This document shows positions 10,607 to 19,158 of a DNA stretch of 52,608 nucleotides, one piece after another. The position numbers were made by a program, and so were the translations under genes. The notes under the pieces are model-generated. The model saw only the letters and a list, made by a program, of their open reading frames with translations, searched no databases and had not been told where the DNA came from. The stretch covers positions 1-52,608 of IMG/VR virus record IMGVR_UViG_3300020182_000048; one strand, given 5' to 3'. Numbering within the stretch: the stretch's first letter is position 1; every line of letters begins with the position of its first letter. This DNA comes from a virus.

Positions 10607-10891
10607 ATGGCTAGTAAACAAAAATTATCGCCTGCGGCGAGGAAGCGTAAAGCTGCCCGGGACCTAGCTTTTGCTAAGACGCCGGCACGTAGAGCTAAAA
10701 AAGCCCATGCGCAGAGGGAAAGACGCAAGGCGAAGAGGAAAGGTGTCAATGTTAAAGGTAAAGATTGGGATCACAAGGACGGAAGATGGGAAAGTGTTGC
10801 TAGAAACCGCGCAAATGATGGAAAAGGGACTAAAAGCGAGGGCAAAAAGAGGTACAAGGTACCAAAACGTAAAACAAAAAAGAAAAAATAG
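10607..10891 (+). CDS. Small basic, Lys/Arg-rich virion-type protein
   Basis: 94 residues, roughly 40 percent Lys plus Arg, with SPAARKRKAARDLAFAKT and later GKDWDHKDGRWESVARNR and GTKSEGKKRYK. The WDHKDGRxESVxxNR block and the GTKxEG block recur in small basic proteins of marine phages, which I take to be a conserved family. Charge suggests DNA binding or packaging in the capsid. First gene of the rightward arm, directly after late promoter a. Confidence 0.7.
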   Translation: MASKQKLSPAARKRKAARDLAFAKTPARRAKKAHAQRERRKAKRKGVNVKGKDWDHKDGRWESVARNRANDGKGTKSEGKKRYKVPKRKTKKKK

Positions 10892-10894
10892 AAT

Positions 10895-11593
10895 ATGTCT
10901 AGAATAATATCTTACCCGTATGATAATGATATCAAGGATGGAGACGCGTGGATAGGATCGGAGGCATCTACTGGGAAGACAAGGCAGTATACAGCTCAAG
11001 CGGTAGCAGATTACCTTAATGTAAACGGTAAGATATCTATTGGCACGGCAATGATCTATGAGTATGTATCAACGTCTTTAGCGGGTACAGGTACTATGGC
11101 TTTACAGGCCGGTGGAGGAGCTACGCCGTTCGCTAATGTGACGTCGTTGACGTTAAGTACTAATGACAGGAGTGGTTCTAATACAACTGCGTTTGTAAAC
11201 TACTTAGTTGGCTCTGACATACTTATAAATGAGCAAAAAAATTTATTGGCCTTCGGCCATTATACTGTCGAATCGTACACAGCGGTGTCTGCAGACTACT
11301 ATACTATAGAGGTATCATTTAACGGGGGACAGGGCAACTTGACTCCTACAGTAATTTATAACCTCGATAATTTTTTACTTGCATCGGATGCGGTGGGGGA
11401 TTTAAACTTTACATTTACGCAAAATACTGCGTCGGCCTCATGGGATATAGCACATAACCTTGGGAAATTCCCTTCGGTATCAGTAATAGACTCTGCAGGT
11501 ACCAACGTAATAGGCGAAGTGGATTACGGAGACAACAATAACTTAAGAATAAACTTTACCGCGGCTTTTGCTGGGGTCGCATACCTAAACTAA
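10895..11593 (+). CDS. Tail fibre-type structural protein, 232 aa
   Basis: Starts three bases after the previous stop. The C-terminal 65 residues (FTFTQNTASASWDIAHNLGK, FPSVSVIDSAGTNVIGEVDY, INFTAAFAGVAYLN) match the common phage fibre tip domain (W-x-I-x-HNLGKxPSVxVxDxxG...AYLN). The N terminus (RIISYPYDNDI, DAWIGSEASTGKTRQYT) is a typical adaptor region of such proteins in Bacteroidetes phages. It probably forms a trimeric fibre or spike that binds the host surface, near the larger fibre encoded next. Confidence 0.75.
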   Translation: MSRIISYPYDNDIKDGDAWIGSEASTGKTRQYTAQAVADYLNVNGKISIGTAMIYEYVSTSLAGTGTMALQAGGGATPFANVTSLTLSTNDRSGSNTTAFVNYLVGSDILINEQKNLLAFGHYTVESYTAVSADYYTIEVSFNGGQGNLTPTVIYNLDNFLLASDAVGDLNFTFTQNTASASWDIAHNLGKFPSVSVIDSAGTNVIGEVDYGDNNNLRINFTAAFAGVAYLN

Positions 11594-11615
11594 AACAAAT
11601 AAATAAACAAACAAC

Positions 11616-13793
11616 ATGGCAGTAAAATTTTTAAACAACATTGACTTAACCCAGAATGAGTTGCAGAATGCAGCTATTCAAAATTTAGGGTCGGCACCGA
11701 TTGCCCCTGTTTCAGGTCAAATATACTTTGACACAAACCTAGATAAGCTTAGGGTCTGGAGTGGAAGCGCCTGGCTAACTATGCCAGATGGTACTGGAGC
11801 AAACGATTTCTTAGATGGATTATCATTTAATACAGGCACGGGTGTTTTAACAGCTAGTGTATCAAATCAATCCGATGTAACAGTTGATCTAGATGGTAGA
11901 TACGCTTTAACGGCTTCTATACCAACTGTGGGCGATGGAACACTAACAGTGCAAGGAACAGGTGTTCTTGGAGGAACTGGAACTTTTACAGCGAATCAAG
12001 CGGGCAACACCACTATATCGGTAACACACGATAATGTATCTAGAACAGACACAACTTCTTCTTTAAGTAGTAATACATTTCCTGTAGTTGATTCTGTAAC
12101 ATCTAGTGCACAAGGGCATATTACTGCGGTTAACATAAAAACAGTAACTGTACCTGCGGGAACAGATACTACATACGAGTTATTTGGAGTAGGTTCTACG
12201 AACGGAACAGCCGGTGTACAACTTGACGGTTCTGACGGAACTCTTGACAATGTATTAATCGTTGGAGCAGGAACATCTTCTGTGACAAGATCGGGTAATA
12301 CATTAACGGTAACATCGAATGACCAATTTGACGGTACAGTAACCTCTGTAACAGCAGGAACTGGTATGACGCAAAGTGGTACTTCAACCGTTAACCCTAC
12401 CTTAAATGTAATAGGTGGTGATGGTATTACAGCTAACGCAAACGACATTCAAGTAGATAACACGGTTGTTAGAACAACAAACAATCAAACTATAGCGGGT
12501 ACTAAAACCTTTACTAGTAATGTAGTAATACCTGTTACTCCAACTATTAACGCTCATGCAGCTTCAAAGCAATATGTAGACCAATCAAATGTTGGTCAAT
12601 CAATATTCCAAGGAGGCTACAACGCAGCAACTAACACACCTGATTTAGATACTTCACCTTCTACTGCTATTAAAAATGGTTGGTTCTGGGCAGTAACAGA
12701 TACAGGTGATTTCTTTTCTGAAGAAGTCCAGCCTGGAGATTTAATATATGCTAACCAAGACAATCCTGGTGCAACATTTGCCAATTGGACAGTTGTTCAA
12801 TCTGGACAAGACATTGCAGGTCAAGGAGCTTCTGACGGAGCAACAACTAAAGGTATTGCAGGTTTCAACTCTGCTCACTTTAATGTAACCACTAACGGAT
12901 TTGTTTCATCTGATATATATGGTGGAGGTTCTTCATTAGGTATTGTGCCTTCTGGGGGTGCAGCTGGAACGTTCCTTAACGGAGCTGGAAACTGGGCTAC
13001 ACCTGCAGGTACTTACTCATTACCAGAAGCAACTGCTACAGTGCGAGGTGGTATTGAATTATTCAGTAACACGGACCAATCAGTAGCAGCTAACTCGATA
13101 AGCTCTACCGCAGGAAGAACGTATGGTAGTCAGTTAAACTCGGCTGGACAATTAGTAGTTAATGTTCCATGGGAAAACACTGAGTATAATGCGATGTCAG
13201 CTACCGTACTTGGTCTAGGTAAATTGTTTTCGAACACGACACAAACTGTCGCTGGTAACACAGTATCTGCTACAGCTTCTAGAACATACGGTGTTCAAAA
13301 GAATGCTAGTAATCAACTGGTGGTTAACGTGCCGTGGACAGATAGTGTACCTCAAGTAGATTCCGTTGACGCTAGCACTGATAACAACCTCTTAGGTATA
13401 AGAGTATCTCCAACTACTGGAAGCGTGGAAGTTGGTCTAGATATAAATAATCTTGCAGGTGTGCAATCTTTAGCTGATGCAGATACACTACCTATATATG
13501 ACGCAGGTACAAACAAGAAAGTTACAGTAGCGAATCTATCAACGGCTGTTCTAGAGAGAACATCGTTTACTAACACCAATCCTGCGGGCACATCTTATAC
13601 GATAACGGCAGCTACGCACGGTTTAGGCACGAATGGTAATAGAATTATGGTTGAGCTAATCGACGAAGCTACTGGAGCAACTGTTTACACGGATGTTAGC
13701 CGCAGCAAAACTACAGGGTTAATTACCTTTACTTTTGCAGCTTCACAGACAGCTGGAGCATACAGAGCCTTACTAACGAAGGTAAGCGCATAA
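11616..13793 (+). CDS. Large tail fibre protein, 725 aa
   Basis: N terminus MAVKFLNNIDLTQNELQNAA and the block SAPIAPVSGQIYFDT, LRVWSGSAWL are the phage fibre module also seen in the 65-aa protein at 13807. The body is Thr/Ser/Gly/Asn-rich beta structure, with a segment TFLNGAGNWATPAGTYSLPEAT typical of fibres. Two tandem repeats of about 50 residues (GGIELFSNTDQSVAANSISS ... and LGKLFSNTTQTVAGNTVSAT ..., each ending VVNVPW) precede a C-terminal domain (residues about 645-725) with THGLGTNGNRIMVELID. It is the likely receptor-binding fibre. Base composition is less A/T-biased than that of its neighbours. Confidence 0.8.
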   Translation: MAVKFLNNIDLTQNELQNAAIQNLGSAPIAPVSGQIYFDTNLDKLRVWSGSAWLTMPDGTGANDFLDGLSFNTGTGVLTASVSNQSDVTVDLDGRYALTASIPTVGDGTLTVQGTGVLGGTGTFTANQAGNTTISVTHDNVSRTDTTSSLSSNTFPVVDSVTSSAQGHITAVNIKTVTVPAGTDTTYELFGVGSTNGTAGVQLDGSDGTLDNVLIVGAGTSSVTRSGNTLTVTSNDQFDGTVTSVTAGTGMTQSGTSTVNPTLNVIGGDGITANANDIQVDNTVVRTTNNQTIAGTKTFTSNVVIPVTPTINAHAASKQYVDQSNVGQSIFQGGYNAATNTPDLDTSPSTAIKNGWFWAVTDTGDFFSEEVQPGDLIYANQDNPGATFANWTVVQSGQDIAGQGASDGATTKGIAGFNSAHFNVTTNGFVSSDIYGGGSSLGIVPSGGAAGTFLNGAGNWATPAGTYSLPEATATVRGGIELFSNTDQSVAANSISSTAGRTYGSQLNSAGQLVVNVPWENTEYNAMSATVLGLGKLFSNTTQTVAGNTVSATASRTYGVQKNASNQLVVNVPWTDSVPQVDSVDASTDNNLLGIRVSPTTGSVEVGLDINNLAGVQSLADADTLPIYDAGTNKKVTVANLSTAVLERTSFTNTNPAGTSYTITAATHGLGTNGNRIMVELIDEATGATVYTDVSRSKTTGLITFTFAASQTAGAYRALLTKVSA

Positions 13794-13806
13794 TCTAATA
13801 CAAAAC

Positions 13807-14004
13807 ATGGCAATTAAATTTTTAAATGATATTGATGTTGAAGGTGGAGCTAGGGTCGCAGATGACCCTGGCGCTGCTTCAGCAAGCAAGGTAGGCACTC
13901 TGCGTTATAGAGTGGTTGCCACGAGAAGTTATGTTGACATGTGCATGCAAACAGGTGCATCAACTTACAGTTGGGTTAACATAGTGCAAAACTCTTGGGC
14001 ATAA
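13807..14004 (+). CDS. Short fibre-like protein, 65 aa
   Basis: MAIKFLNDIDVEGGARVADD repeats the first residues of the large fibre (MAVKFLNNID), and TLRYRVVATRSYVDMCMQTG, STYSWVNIV replaces the 'IYFDT...GSAWL' block. It looks like an isolated fibre N-terminal adaptor, possibly linking the following C1q-like proteins to the tail, or a shortened duplicate of the large fibre gene. Confidence 0.65.
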   Translation: MAIKFLNDIDVEGGARVADDPGAASASKVGTLRYRVVATRSYVDMCMQTGASTYSWVNIVQNSWA

Positions 14005-14005
14005 T

Positions 14006-14566
14006 ATGGGAAAAGAATATATAACAGACTCTATAGTAATATTAGAAAGCATTATTGACGGAGACGGGGAAACCGGTACTGGAGGGCAGTTATTAAGCTC
14101 TACAGGATCAGGTATTTTATGGGTGGATGACAATTCAGTTAAGCCATACACAAAAACAAAGTTAACTGCAAATACAGCTATTAACAACTCAGCCTTGTTG
14201 AGTGTATTTAGTGTTATCAACACAAGTCCAGTACAAAATTCTGGGTTTACTTTTACATCTAGTAGAGTTATACCTCCATCAGCTGGAGTGTACGCTGTGG
14301 ATGTAATGGCGTATTACACCTCTGCTACCGCTAGGGTTAGTGTAGGAATGCAGGTTGCTGTTAACAACACTTTTACAGGGGAAGAAGCAGCTATGGGTTA
14401 TATCAGAGCCTCTTCAGGACACAATCAATCTAGTTTAACTTGGTCTTCTATTGTAGAAGTACCAACAGGTGGATATATATCAATAGGGTTTGTAAGACTA
14501 GGGCAGGCAGGAACTTGTACGCTAGATGCGGCAAAGAGTGCAGTATCAGTTTATAAGATAAGCTAA
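14006..14566 (+). CDS. C1q/TNF-like tail protein 1, 186 aa
   Basis: N terminus MGKEYITDSIVILESIIDGDGETGTGGQLL; then a jelly-roll-type region with VYAVDVMAYYTSATARVSVG, GYIRASSGHNQSSLTWSSIV and ISIGFVRLGQAGTCTLDAA, ending SAVSVYKIS. Such C1q-like trimeric heads are common at phage fibre tips. It is paralogous with the next gene (same MGKEYITD start, same ending AKSxVxxxKI) and overlaps it by one base (TAATG). Confidence 0.65.
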   Translation: MGKEYITDSIVILESIIDGDGETGTGGQLLSSTGSGILWVDDNSVKPYTKTKLTANTAINNSALLSVFSVINTSPVQNSGFTFTSSRVIPPSAGVYAVDVMAYYTSATARVSVGMQVAVNNTFTGEEAAMGYIRASSGHNQSSLTWSSIVEVPTGGYISIGFVRLGQAGTCTLDAAKSAVSVYKIS

Positions 14567-15147
14567 TGGGAAAAGAATATATAACAGACATTATAAGGGT
14601 GGAGGATACTTTGGGTGACTACAATGGTAATCCCGGAACAGCAGGACAATTACTTGAACGAAGGTCCGGCGACTTAAGTTCGCAGTGGACTTCTCGCTCC
14701 TCACCTGTATATTTAAAAACAAAGCTTGTAAATACAACTATAGTAAATGTCACTAGCTTTGGTGCAACTGCTTGCCTGAATACTACACCGGAATTTTCAA
14801 GTGGTGGAATAAGCGTTACAAGCAGTAGCGCTATAACTATTACAGATGGAGGAATATATAAGGTAACAGCTATGGTTCAATCAGACTCGAGCAGGTTAAG
14901 GGGTAACTTAACTATGACGGTAGGTGTTGATGGAGTTTTTAATCAAGCGGTAGCAGGTATGGCTTATGTTAGAAATAGCAACGGAACAGATGAGGCAAGT
15001 ACTACTTGGACAGGAATAATTTTTATTGGTTCAAACTCTGTACTAAATTTGGCGTTTTTAAACACAACAAACACAAGCCTTACTAGCGTTATAACAGGTG
15101 CAAAAAGCTCAGTAACTTTGCATAAAATAGCTGCTGGATCAGTATAA
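14566..15147 (+). CDS. C1q/TNF-like tail protein 2, 193 aa
   Basis: Same architecture as the preceding gene: MGKEYITDIIRVEDTLGDYN, GTAGQLLERRSGDLSSQW, then VYLKTKLVNTTIVNVTSFGA, GIYKVTAMVQSDSSRLRGN, GMAYVRNSNG, STTWTGIIFIGSN and GAKSSVTLHKIA. The pair arose by duplication; the heads have diverged while the N-terminal adaptor stays alike, consistent with two alternative receptor-binding tips. Confidence 0.65.
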   Translation: MGKEYITDIIRVEDTLGDYNGNPGTAGQLLERRSGDLSSQWTSRSSPVYLKTKLVNTTIVNVTSFGATACLNTTPEFSSGGISVTSSSAITITDGGIYKVTAMVQSDSSRLRGNLTMTVGVDGVFNQAVAGMAYVRNSNGTDEASTTWTGIIFIGSNSVLNLAFLNTTNTSLTSVITGAKSSVTLHKIAAGSV

Positions 15148-15157
15148 ATCAAATTAA

Positions 15158-15571
15158 ATGTCTAGAAAGAAAGGCAGAAGAAAAAGAAAAAAAAGAAAAA
15201 AATTAAAACAAAAAGATATGGTAACTTATAATTGGGATTGCAGAAGGGTAGAGGCTTATCCGGAATTCGAATCAGATGGGGTAGTTTATCCTGACGTAGT
15301 GTTTTGGGTAACATGGCTTGTTACAGGTGTTTCAGATGTTTTAGACCCTGAAGGGAATCCTTATACATCTTTTTGGGAAAACACAATAGCTATAGACACT
15401 AGCAATATAACAGATTTTATTCCTTTCTCAGAATTAACTAATGAAATATCTGTTGGGTGGGTACAATCCACTATGGGCGCGGAGACTGTAGCTTTTTGGG
15501 AAGAAACAGTAGCGTACTCAATTGAAAACCTAATTAATCCCGTTTCTATACCCTTGATTATAGGGGAATAA
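15158..15571 (+). CDS. Conserved phage protein with basic N terminus, 137 aa
   Basis: Residues 2-20 are almost only Lys and Arg. The rest (TYNWDCRRVEAYPEFES, DVVFWVTWLVTGVSD, FIPFSELTNEISVGWVQSTM, ENLINPVSIPLIIGE) matches a small family found beside tail genes in marine phages, with a W-x-C...YPE...DVVFxVxW start and a VxGWV...E..V..Q..NP end. I recall it as a DUF without known function. The Lys/Arg tail looks like an added nucleic-acid-binding extension. Confidence 0.65.
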   Translation: MSRKKGRRKRKKRKKLKQKDMVTYNWDCRRVEAYPEFESDGVVYPDVVFWVTWLVTGVSDVLDPEGNPYTSFWENTIAIDTSNITDFIPFSELTNEISVGWVQSTMGAETVAFWEETVAYSIENLINPVSIPLIIGE

Positions 15572-15585
15572 ACAATGATTATTAT

Positions 15586-15618
15586 GTAGCTTTTTGCGTT
15601 TACACGTAATTATATAAT
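15586..15618 (+). promoter_or_regulatory. Late promoter b (chaperonin operon)
   Basis: GTAGCTTTTT (15586-15595), 10 nt, GTAATTATATAATA (15606-15619), then AAATC and the ATG at 15632. The same two boxes and spacing occur in late promoter a. Confidence 0.65.
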
Positions 15619-15631
15619 AAAATCTAATCAA

Positions 15632-17170
15632 ATGAATCAAATAGTAAAAGAGTTTAGCTTTGGAGACGAAGGTAAAGACAAAGTATTTAAAGGTATTGAG
15701 GTACTAACAAAAGCGGTTGCTTCCACGTTAGGTGGTGGCGGGGAGTGTGTTATTTTTGAAGACGCGCACGGAATACCGGTTATAACAAAAGACGGTGTAA
15801 CTGTCGCAGAGCTAAGTGTTCTGTTAGATCCTGTAGAAAATATGGGAGCCTCGTTAGTAAAGCAAGCAGCAAGACGAACTGTACAAGAAGCCGGTGACGG
15901 AACTACAACAGCCACCGTATTGGCCTATGCGATACTAAAAGAGTTTAGTAAGTCAAAAATGAAGTTTACTAGCCGTGAAAAGCGCGACGCAATCAATACG
16001 ATCGTTGAAAAAGCTTTAAAGTATCTTGACAAGCGCAGTAAAGCGGTTGAGGGAGATATGATTGACGAAGTAGCTACTATATCTACAAACAATGACCCTG
16101 TATTAGGTAAGCTAATTGCAGATGCATATAGAGCGGTGGATTTAACGGGCGTTGTAATGATGGAGACATCACAAGATGGCAATACAAGTATAGAGGTTGT
16201 AGAAGGTGTGCAATACGAGAAAGGATTTACAAATAATCATTTCGTTAATAACACAGCAGCTAATACAGCGGAACTTGTTAACCCTAAGATATTATTAGTT
16301 GATTCTGCGGTAGATACTATTAGGCAGATACAAACTATACTAGAGCACGTTATAAAGAACAACATACCATTGCTTATTGTAGGGGATGTTGACGCAAAAG
16401 TAGCTGCGGCTTTAGCAATGAACAAAAACAAAGGAGCTATAAAGATTAATATAGTACCAGCACCAACTCACGGTGTAAATAGAAAAGAAATATTTGATGA
16501 CTTAGCCTTATTAACGGGAGCTACAGTTATAAGTGAGAATCTAGGGGACGATTTAGATCTAATCGATCTTTCACACTTAGGTACTTGCGTAAAAGCTATA
16601 TCAACGTTCAGAGACACGGTTTTTCAAATAGATGAAGAACAGTCTGAAGAAGTTAAGGCTATAATTAAAAATATCAAAGAGCAATTGCTTACAGAGCTAA
16701 ATTCTGGTAAAGTAATCAAACTTGAAAAAAGATTAGCAATGCTATCGGCTAAACTAGCTATTGTAAAAGTAGGTGGTGACTCAGACGTAGAGTTAAACGA
16801 AAAGAAAGATAGAGTGGAGGACGCAATATGCGCGACTAAAGCGGCTATCAAAGAAGGTGTGGTTGCTGGCGGTGGAGTTGCTTTAGTAAACGCAAGCGAA
16901 AGTATAAAAGCTAAAACGCCAGCCGAAGAGGTTGTGTTAAAGGCGTTATATCTTCCATGCAAAACAATAATGAAAAACGCGGGACTCGAGTACAAGAACA
17001 TCGACAAAAAAGATTGGGGTGTTGACGTAGAGACCGGCAAAACAGTTAATATGTTTAAAGCAGGGATTATAGATCCTGTATTAGTTACAAAATCAGCTTT
17101 AAAGAACGCTGCATCAGTTGCTTCGACAATATTGTCAACTAACTGCGTTATGTCTAACTTAAGAGAATAA
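15632..17170 (+). CDS. groEL: Phage chaperonin GroEL
   Basis: 512 residues over the whole GroEL length (E. coli 548). The nucleotide-binding and hydrolytic residues are kept: ITKDGVTV with D54 (E. coli D52), GDGTTTATV with D89 (E. coli D87), and RVEDA with D397 (E. coli D398), followed by EGVVAGGGVAL. So it should be an active ATPase. The C-terminal Gly-Gly-Met tail is absent (ends VMSNLRE), and the apical domain is diverged. It has its own late promoter and forms a two-gene operon with GroES, so the phage supplies a complete folding machine, probably for capsid or tail proteins during late infection. Confidence 0.95.
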   Translation: MNQIVKEFSFGDEGKDKVFKGIEVLTKAVASTLGGGGECVIFEDAHGIPVITKDGVTVAELSVLLDPVENMGASLVKQAARRTVQEAGDGTTTATVLAYAILKEFSKSKMKFTSREKRDAINTIVEKALKYLDKRSKAVEGDMIDEVATISTNNDPVLGKLIADAYRAVDLTGVVMMETSQDGNTSIEVVEGVQYEKGFTNNHFVNNTAANTAELVNPKILLVDSAVDTIRQIQTILEHVIKNNIPLLIVGDVDAKVAAALAMNKNKGAIKINIVPAPTHGVNRKEIFDDLALLTGATVISENLGDDLDLIDLSHLGTCVKAISTFRDTVFQIDEEQSEEVKAIIKNIKEQLLTELNSGKVIKLEKRLAMLSAKLAIVKVGGDSDVELNEKKDRVEDAICATKAAIKEGVVAGGGVALVNASESIKAKTPAEEVVLKALYLPCKTIMKNAGLEYKNIDKKDWGVDVETGKTVNMFKAGIIDPVLVTKSALKNAASVASTILSTNCVMSNLRE

Positions 17171-17171
17171 T

Positions 17172-17432
17172 ATGAACGCAATAGGTAGAAATATAATAAT
17201 AAAGAAACTTAAAGAAGGAGTAACCGCTACAAAAGGCGGTTTGCTTCTTGCTGAGAATCATCGTGAAGACATAAGATACGTAGAAGCTACAGTCATATCT
17301 ACGGGCAGCGAATGTGATGGTATAAAAAAGAACGATGTGATTTATTACGATAGACACGCGGGGCATAAAATAGAACTGGATAGGGAAACATACCACGTTA
17401 TAAAAACCCAGGATGTAGTTTTTGTTTTATGA
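17172..17432 (+). CDS. groES: Phage co-chaperonin GroES
   Basis: 86 residues, one base after the groEL stop. It has the GroES order: IGRNIIIKKL first strand, a mobile loop EGVTATKGGLLLAENHRED whose GGLLL equals the GroEL-binding GGIVL tripeptide region, then ATVISTGSECDGIKKNDVIYYDRHAG and a C-terminal strand DVVFVL. It caps the phage GroEL, perhaps also the host one. Its stop TGA overlaps the ATG of the next gene (ATGA). Confidence 0.93.
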   Translation: MNAIGRNIIIKKLKEGVTATKGGLLLAENHREDIRYVEATVISTGSECDGIKKNDVIYYDRHAGHKIELDRETYHVIKTQDVVFVL

Positions 17433-17875
17433 GAAAGTTAACAGGAGGTGATTTAAAAGAACTCGGACTGTTAAAGCATTATAGGATTATACGCAAGTGG
17501 GCTTGTAAAACAAATGGTATTACAGATGCTGATTTAGAGCTGTTGATTTACTTCGATTGTTTAGGGCAGTTTAGGAAGCGCGATTTCGAAGACGGTAGCC
17601 TTACATACTCTTGGGACAATAGGAGATGGAATAGGCTGCTTAAAGAGGGCTGGATTGTTAAATGGCGAGGCTACAACGGGTCGGATAAAAGCTATAGTAT
17701 ATATAAGATTAGTTTTAGGTGCAAATGCTTAATACAGCAGATGTATCGTATAATGTTAGGCGAAGAGGATATACCTACTTCAACTAGGCGTAATCCTTTA
17801 ATGAAGAAAGACACATACAGCGCAAAGGTTTATTCCGCTGCATTCGATAAAGTTAACAAAGATAAAACAAGATAA
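17429..17875 (+). CDS. Winged-helix (MarR-like) regulator
   Basis: 148 residues, coupled to groES through ATGA. The blocks HYRIIRKWACKTNGITDADL, FRKRDFEDGSLTYSWDNRRW, RLLKEGWIVKW and a wing-like YSIYKISFRCKCLI form a MarR-type winged helix of a kind that is widespread in marine phages. A C-terminal arm (GEEDIPTSTRRNPLMKKDTY) is conserved in that family. It probably binds DNA and controls late or host promoters; the target is unknown. Confidence 0.75.
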   Translation: MRKLTGGDLKELGLLKHYRIIRKWACKTNGITDADLELLIYFDCLGQFRKRDFEDGSLTYSWDNRRWNRLLKEGWIVKWRGYNGSDKSYSIYKISFRCKCLIQQMYRIMLGEEDIPTSTRRNPLMKKDTYSAKVYSAAFDKVNKDKTR

Positions 17876-17877
17876 TT

Positions 17878-18102
17878 ATGGTAAACATGAACATGATGGG
17901 CCAAATGCCTGGTGTACAAGACACAAGCGAAATGGCAATGGAACAGGCTATGGCTGCACAACAGCAAGCACAACTACAAGCTAGAGGTATGCAGCAACCT
18001 ACTTACCAAGCAAACGGGGTTAATCCTGCTTTTGCGGCTGTAACAAATGGTGTGATGGGAGATATTGAAGCAAGAAATAAATCTATGCAAGGATTAATAT
18101 AA
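17878..18102 (+). CDS. Met/Gln-rich small protein, 74 aa
   Basis: Low-complexity composition: MVNMNMMGQMPGVQDTSEMA, then EQAMAAQQQAQLQARGMQQ, and a C-terminal segment GVNPAFAAVTNGVMGDIEAR. Two bases after the regulator stop. Similar Gln/Ala/Met-rich small proteins occur between structural genes of marine phages; it may be a minor virion component. No catalytic motif. Confidence 0.6.
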   Translation: MVNMNMMGQMPGVQDTSEMAMEQAMAAQQQAQLQARGMQQPTYQANGVNPAFAAVTNGVMGDIEARNKSMQGLI

Positions 18103-18107
18103 AAACT

Positions 18108-18329
18108 ATGGATTATAAAAAACAAATGGTATCCAACCCAACAGGTGGAGCTAAAGGACAAATAGGAGAATCAGCATTATGGGATGGGCCATTAAGCCAA
18201 GAGGGTAGGCCTCATGGAAAAGGATCTTCTTCAGGAGCAAACGGTATGCAGGTATTAAAATACCCAACGCCTTACGAAGCTAAGCCAATCACGCAGTGTG
18301 CTAAAGGACGCTCGAATGAATCTTACTAG
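18108..18329 (+). CDS. Small Gly-rich conserved protein, 73 aa
   Basis: Begins MDYKKQMVSNPTGGAKGQIG and ends YEAKPITQCAKGRSNESY, with no predicted helix. Its 3' end overlaps the start of the endolysin gene. The disordered, Gly/Pro-rich sequence suggests a flexible structural peptide. No family can be named. Confidence 0.6.
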   Translation: MDYKKQMVSNPTGGAKGQIGESALWDGPLSQEGRPHGKGSSSGANGMQVLKYPTPYEAKPITQCAKGRSNESY

Positions 18330-18702
18330 TAACTTTAAAAAGTCTGAGTTTGAATGCAAATGCGGTTGCGAAATGCCTATGGAAGTGTTCTTTAACATCC
18401 AAAAGCTAGCAAACCAATTGCAGTACACTCGTGACTTTATAGAATTACCAATAACAATAACTAATGCATATCGATGCCGAAGTCACAACAAAGAAGTGGG
18501 CGGAGTCTCTGACAGCCAACATATACTAGGCAAGGCCGCTGATTTGCAGGTTAAAGGCTTACCGCCAAAAGACTTGTATAAAGTGTTAGATACATTAGCC
18601 GAGTACAATCATGTAATGCAAGGGGGGTTAGGTTTATATAACACATTTGTGCATTACGATATACGAGGAGCAAAAGCAAGGTGGGACAACACAAATAAAT
18701 AG
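18316..18702 (+). CDS. M15-type peptidase, endolysin
   Basis: 128 residues from ATG 18316; a GTG at 18298 would add six residues but overlaps the previous gene further. LTSNFKKSEFECKCG is the family's N-terminal motif, ITNAYRCRSHNKEVGG precedes the metal site, and the zinc ligands H69 and D76 (SQHILGKAADLQV) and H113 (FVHYDIRG) are present. M15 (peptidase_M15_3) enzymes cut peptidoglycan peptides. With the holin at 19776 it makes the lysis pair. There is no signal peptide, so holin-dependent release is expected. Confidence 0.88.
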   Translation: MNLTSNFKKSEFECKCGCEMPMEVFFNIQKLANQLQYTRDFIELPITITNAYRCRSHNKEVGGVSDSQHILGKAADLQVKGLPPKDLYKVLDTLAEYNHVMQGGLGLYNTFVHYDIRGAKARWDNTNK

Positions 18703-18704
18703 GT

Positions 18705-19019
18705 ATGGCAGTAAAAAAGAAAGCAGCTCCTAAGAAAAAGGGTAAAGCGCCATCACGTAAGAAATCAAAAGGTAATTACGCGGCAGTAAAAAAAGGTAAA
18801 GGAACAGGTAAAAAGGCCGGCGGCGGTATGACCGCTAAAGGTGTTGCGAAGTATCGCAAAGATAATCCCGGGAGTAAACTTAAAACCGCTGTTACGACAC
18901 CTCCTTCTAAATTAAAGAAGGGTAGTAAAGCTGCTAAAAGACGTAAAGCATTTTGCGCAAGATCTAAAAGCTGGAAATCAGAAAGAGGATTGGCTGCGCG
19001 AAGAAAATGGAACTGTTAA
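18705..19019 (+). CDS. Basic DUF6321-like protein, 104 aa
   Basis: Residues 1-40 are Lys/Ala-rich, like histone tails (KKKAAPKKKGKAPSRKK). The C-terminal 60 residues GGMTAKGVAKYRKDNPGSKL, KTAVTTPPSKLKKGSKAAKRRKAF, FCARSKSWKSERG, AARRKWNC match the pattern I recall for DUF6321 (GxxxGRxxYxxxxPGSxLKxxVT...R.SFCAR...RWNC). It is frequent in marine phages. The role is unknown; charge and context suggest DNA condensation or a virion component. Confidence 0.75.
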   Translation: MAVKKKAAPKKKGKAPSRKKSKGNYAAVKKGKGTGKKAGGGMTAKGVAKYRKDNPGSKLKTAVTTPPSKLKKGSKAAKRRKAFCARSKSWKSERGLAARRKWNC

Positions 19020-19020
19020 T

Positions 19021-19158
19021 ATGAAGAAAAGCAAACTAAATTGCGGGTGCCTCAGTAAATACATGAAGCCTGCACAAACAGGAACCAAAGGGTCTAAAGG
19101 CCGAAACGGGTGGGATGCAAAACCCGTATTTAGAATAACTAACCCACGCAACCGATGA
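19021..19158 (+). CDS. Small conserved Cys/Lys protein, 45 aa
   Basis: ATG 19021 directly after the DUF6321-like stop. Begins MKKSKLNCGCLSKYMKPAQT and ends FRITNPRNR. Its TGA overlaps the next ATG (GATGA). CxC near the N terminus could bind metal. No family is recognised. Confidence 0.55.
   Translation: MKKSKLNCGCLSKYMKPAQTGTKGSKGRNGWDAKPVFRITNPRNR

Noticed and set aside
12196-12448. Minus-strand frames across the tail fibre, GroEL and giant genes
   Set aside because: They have composition expected of shadows of Gly/Thr/Ser- or Lys-rich coding on the plus strand, without starts in operon context.
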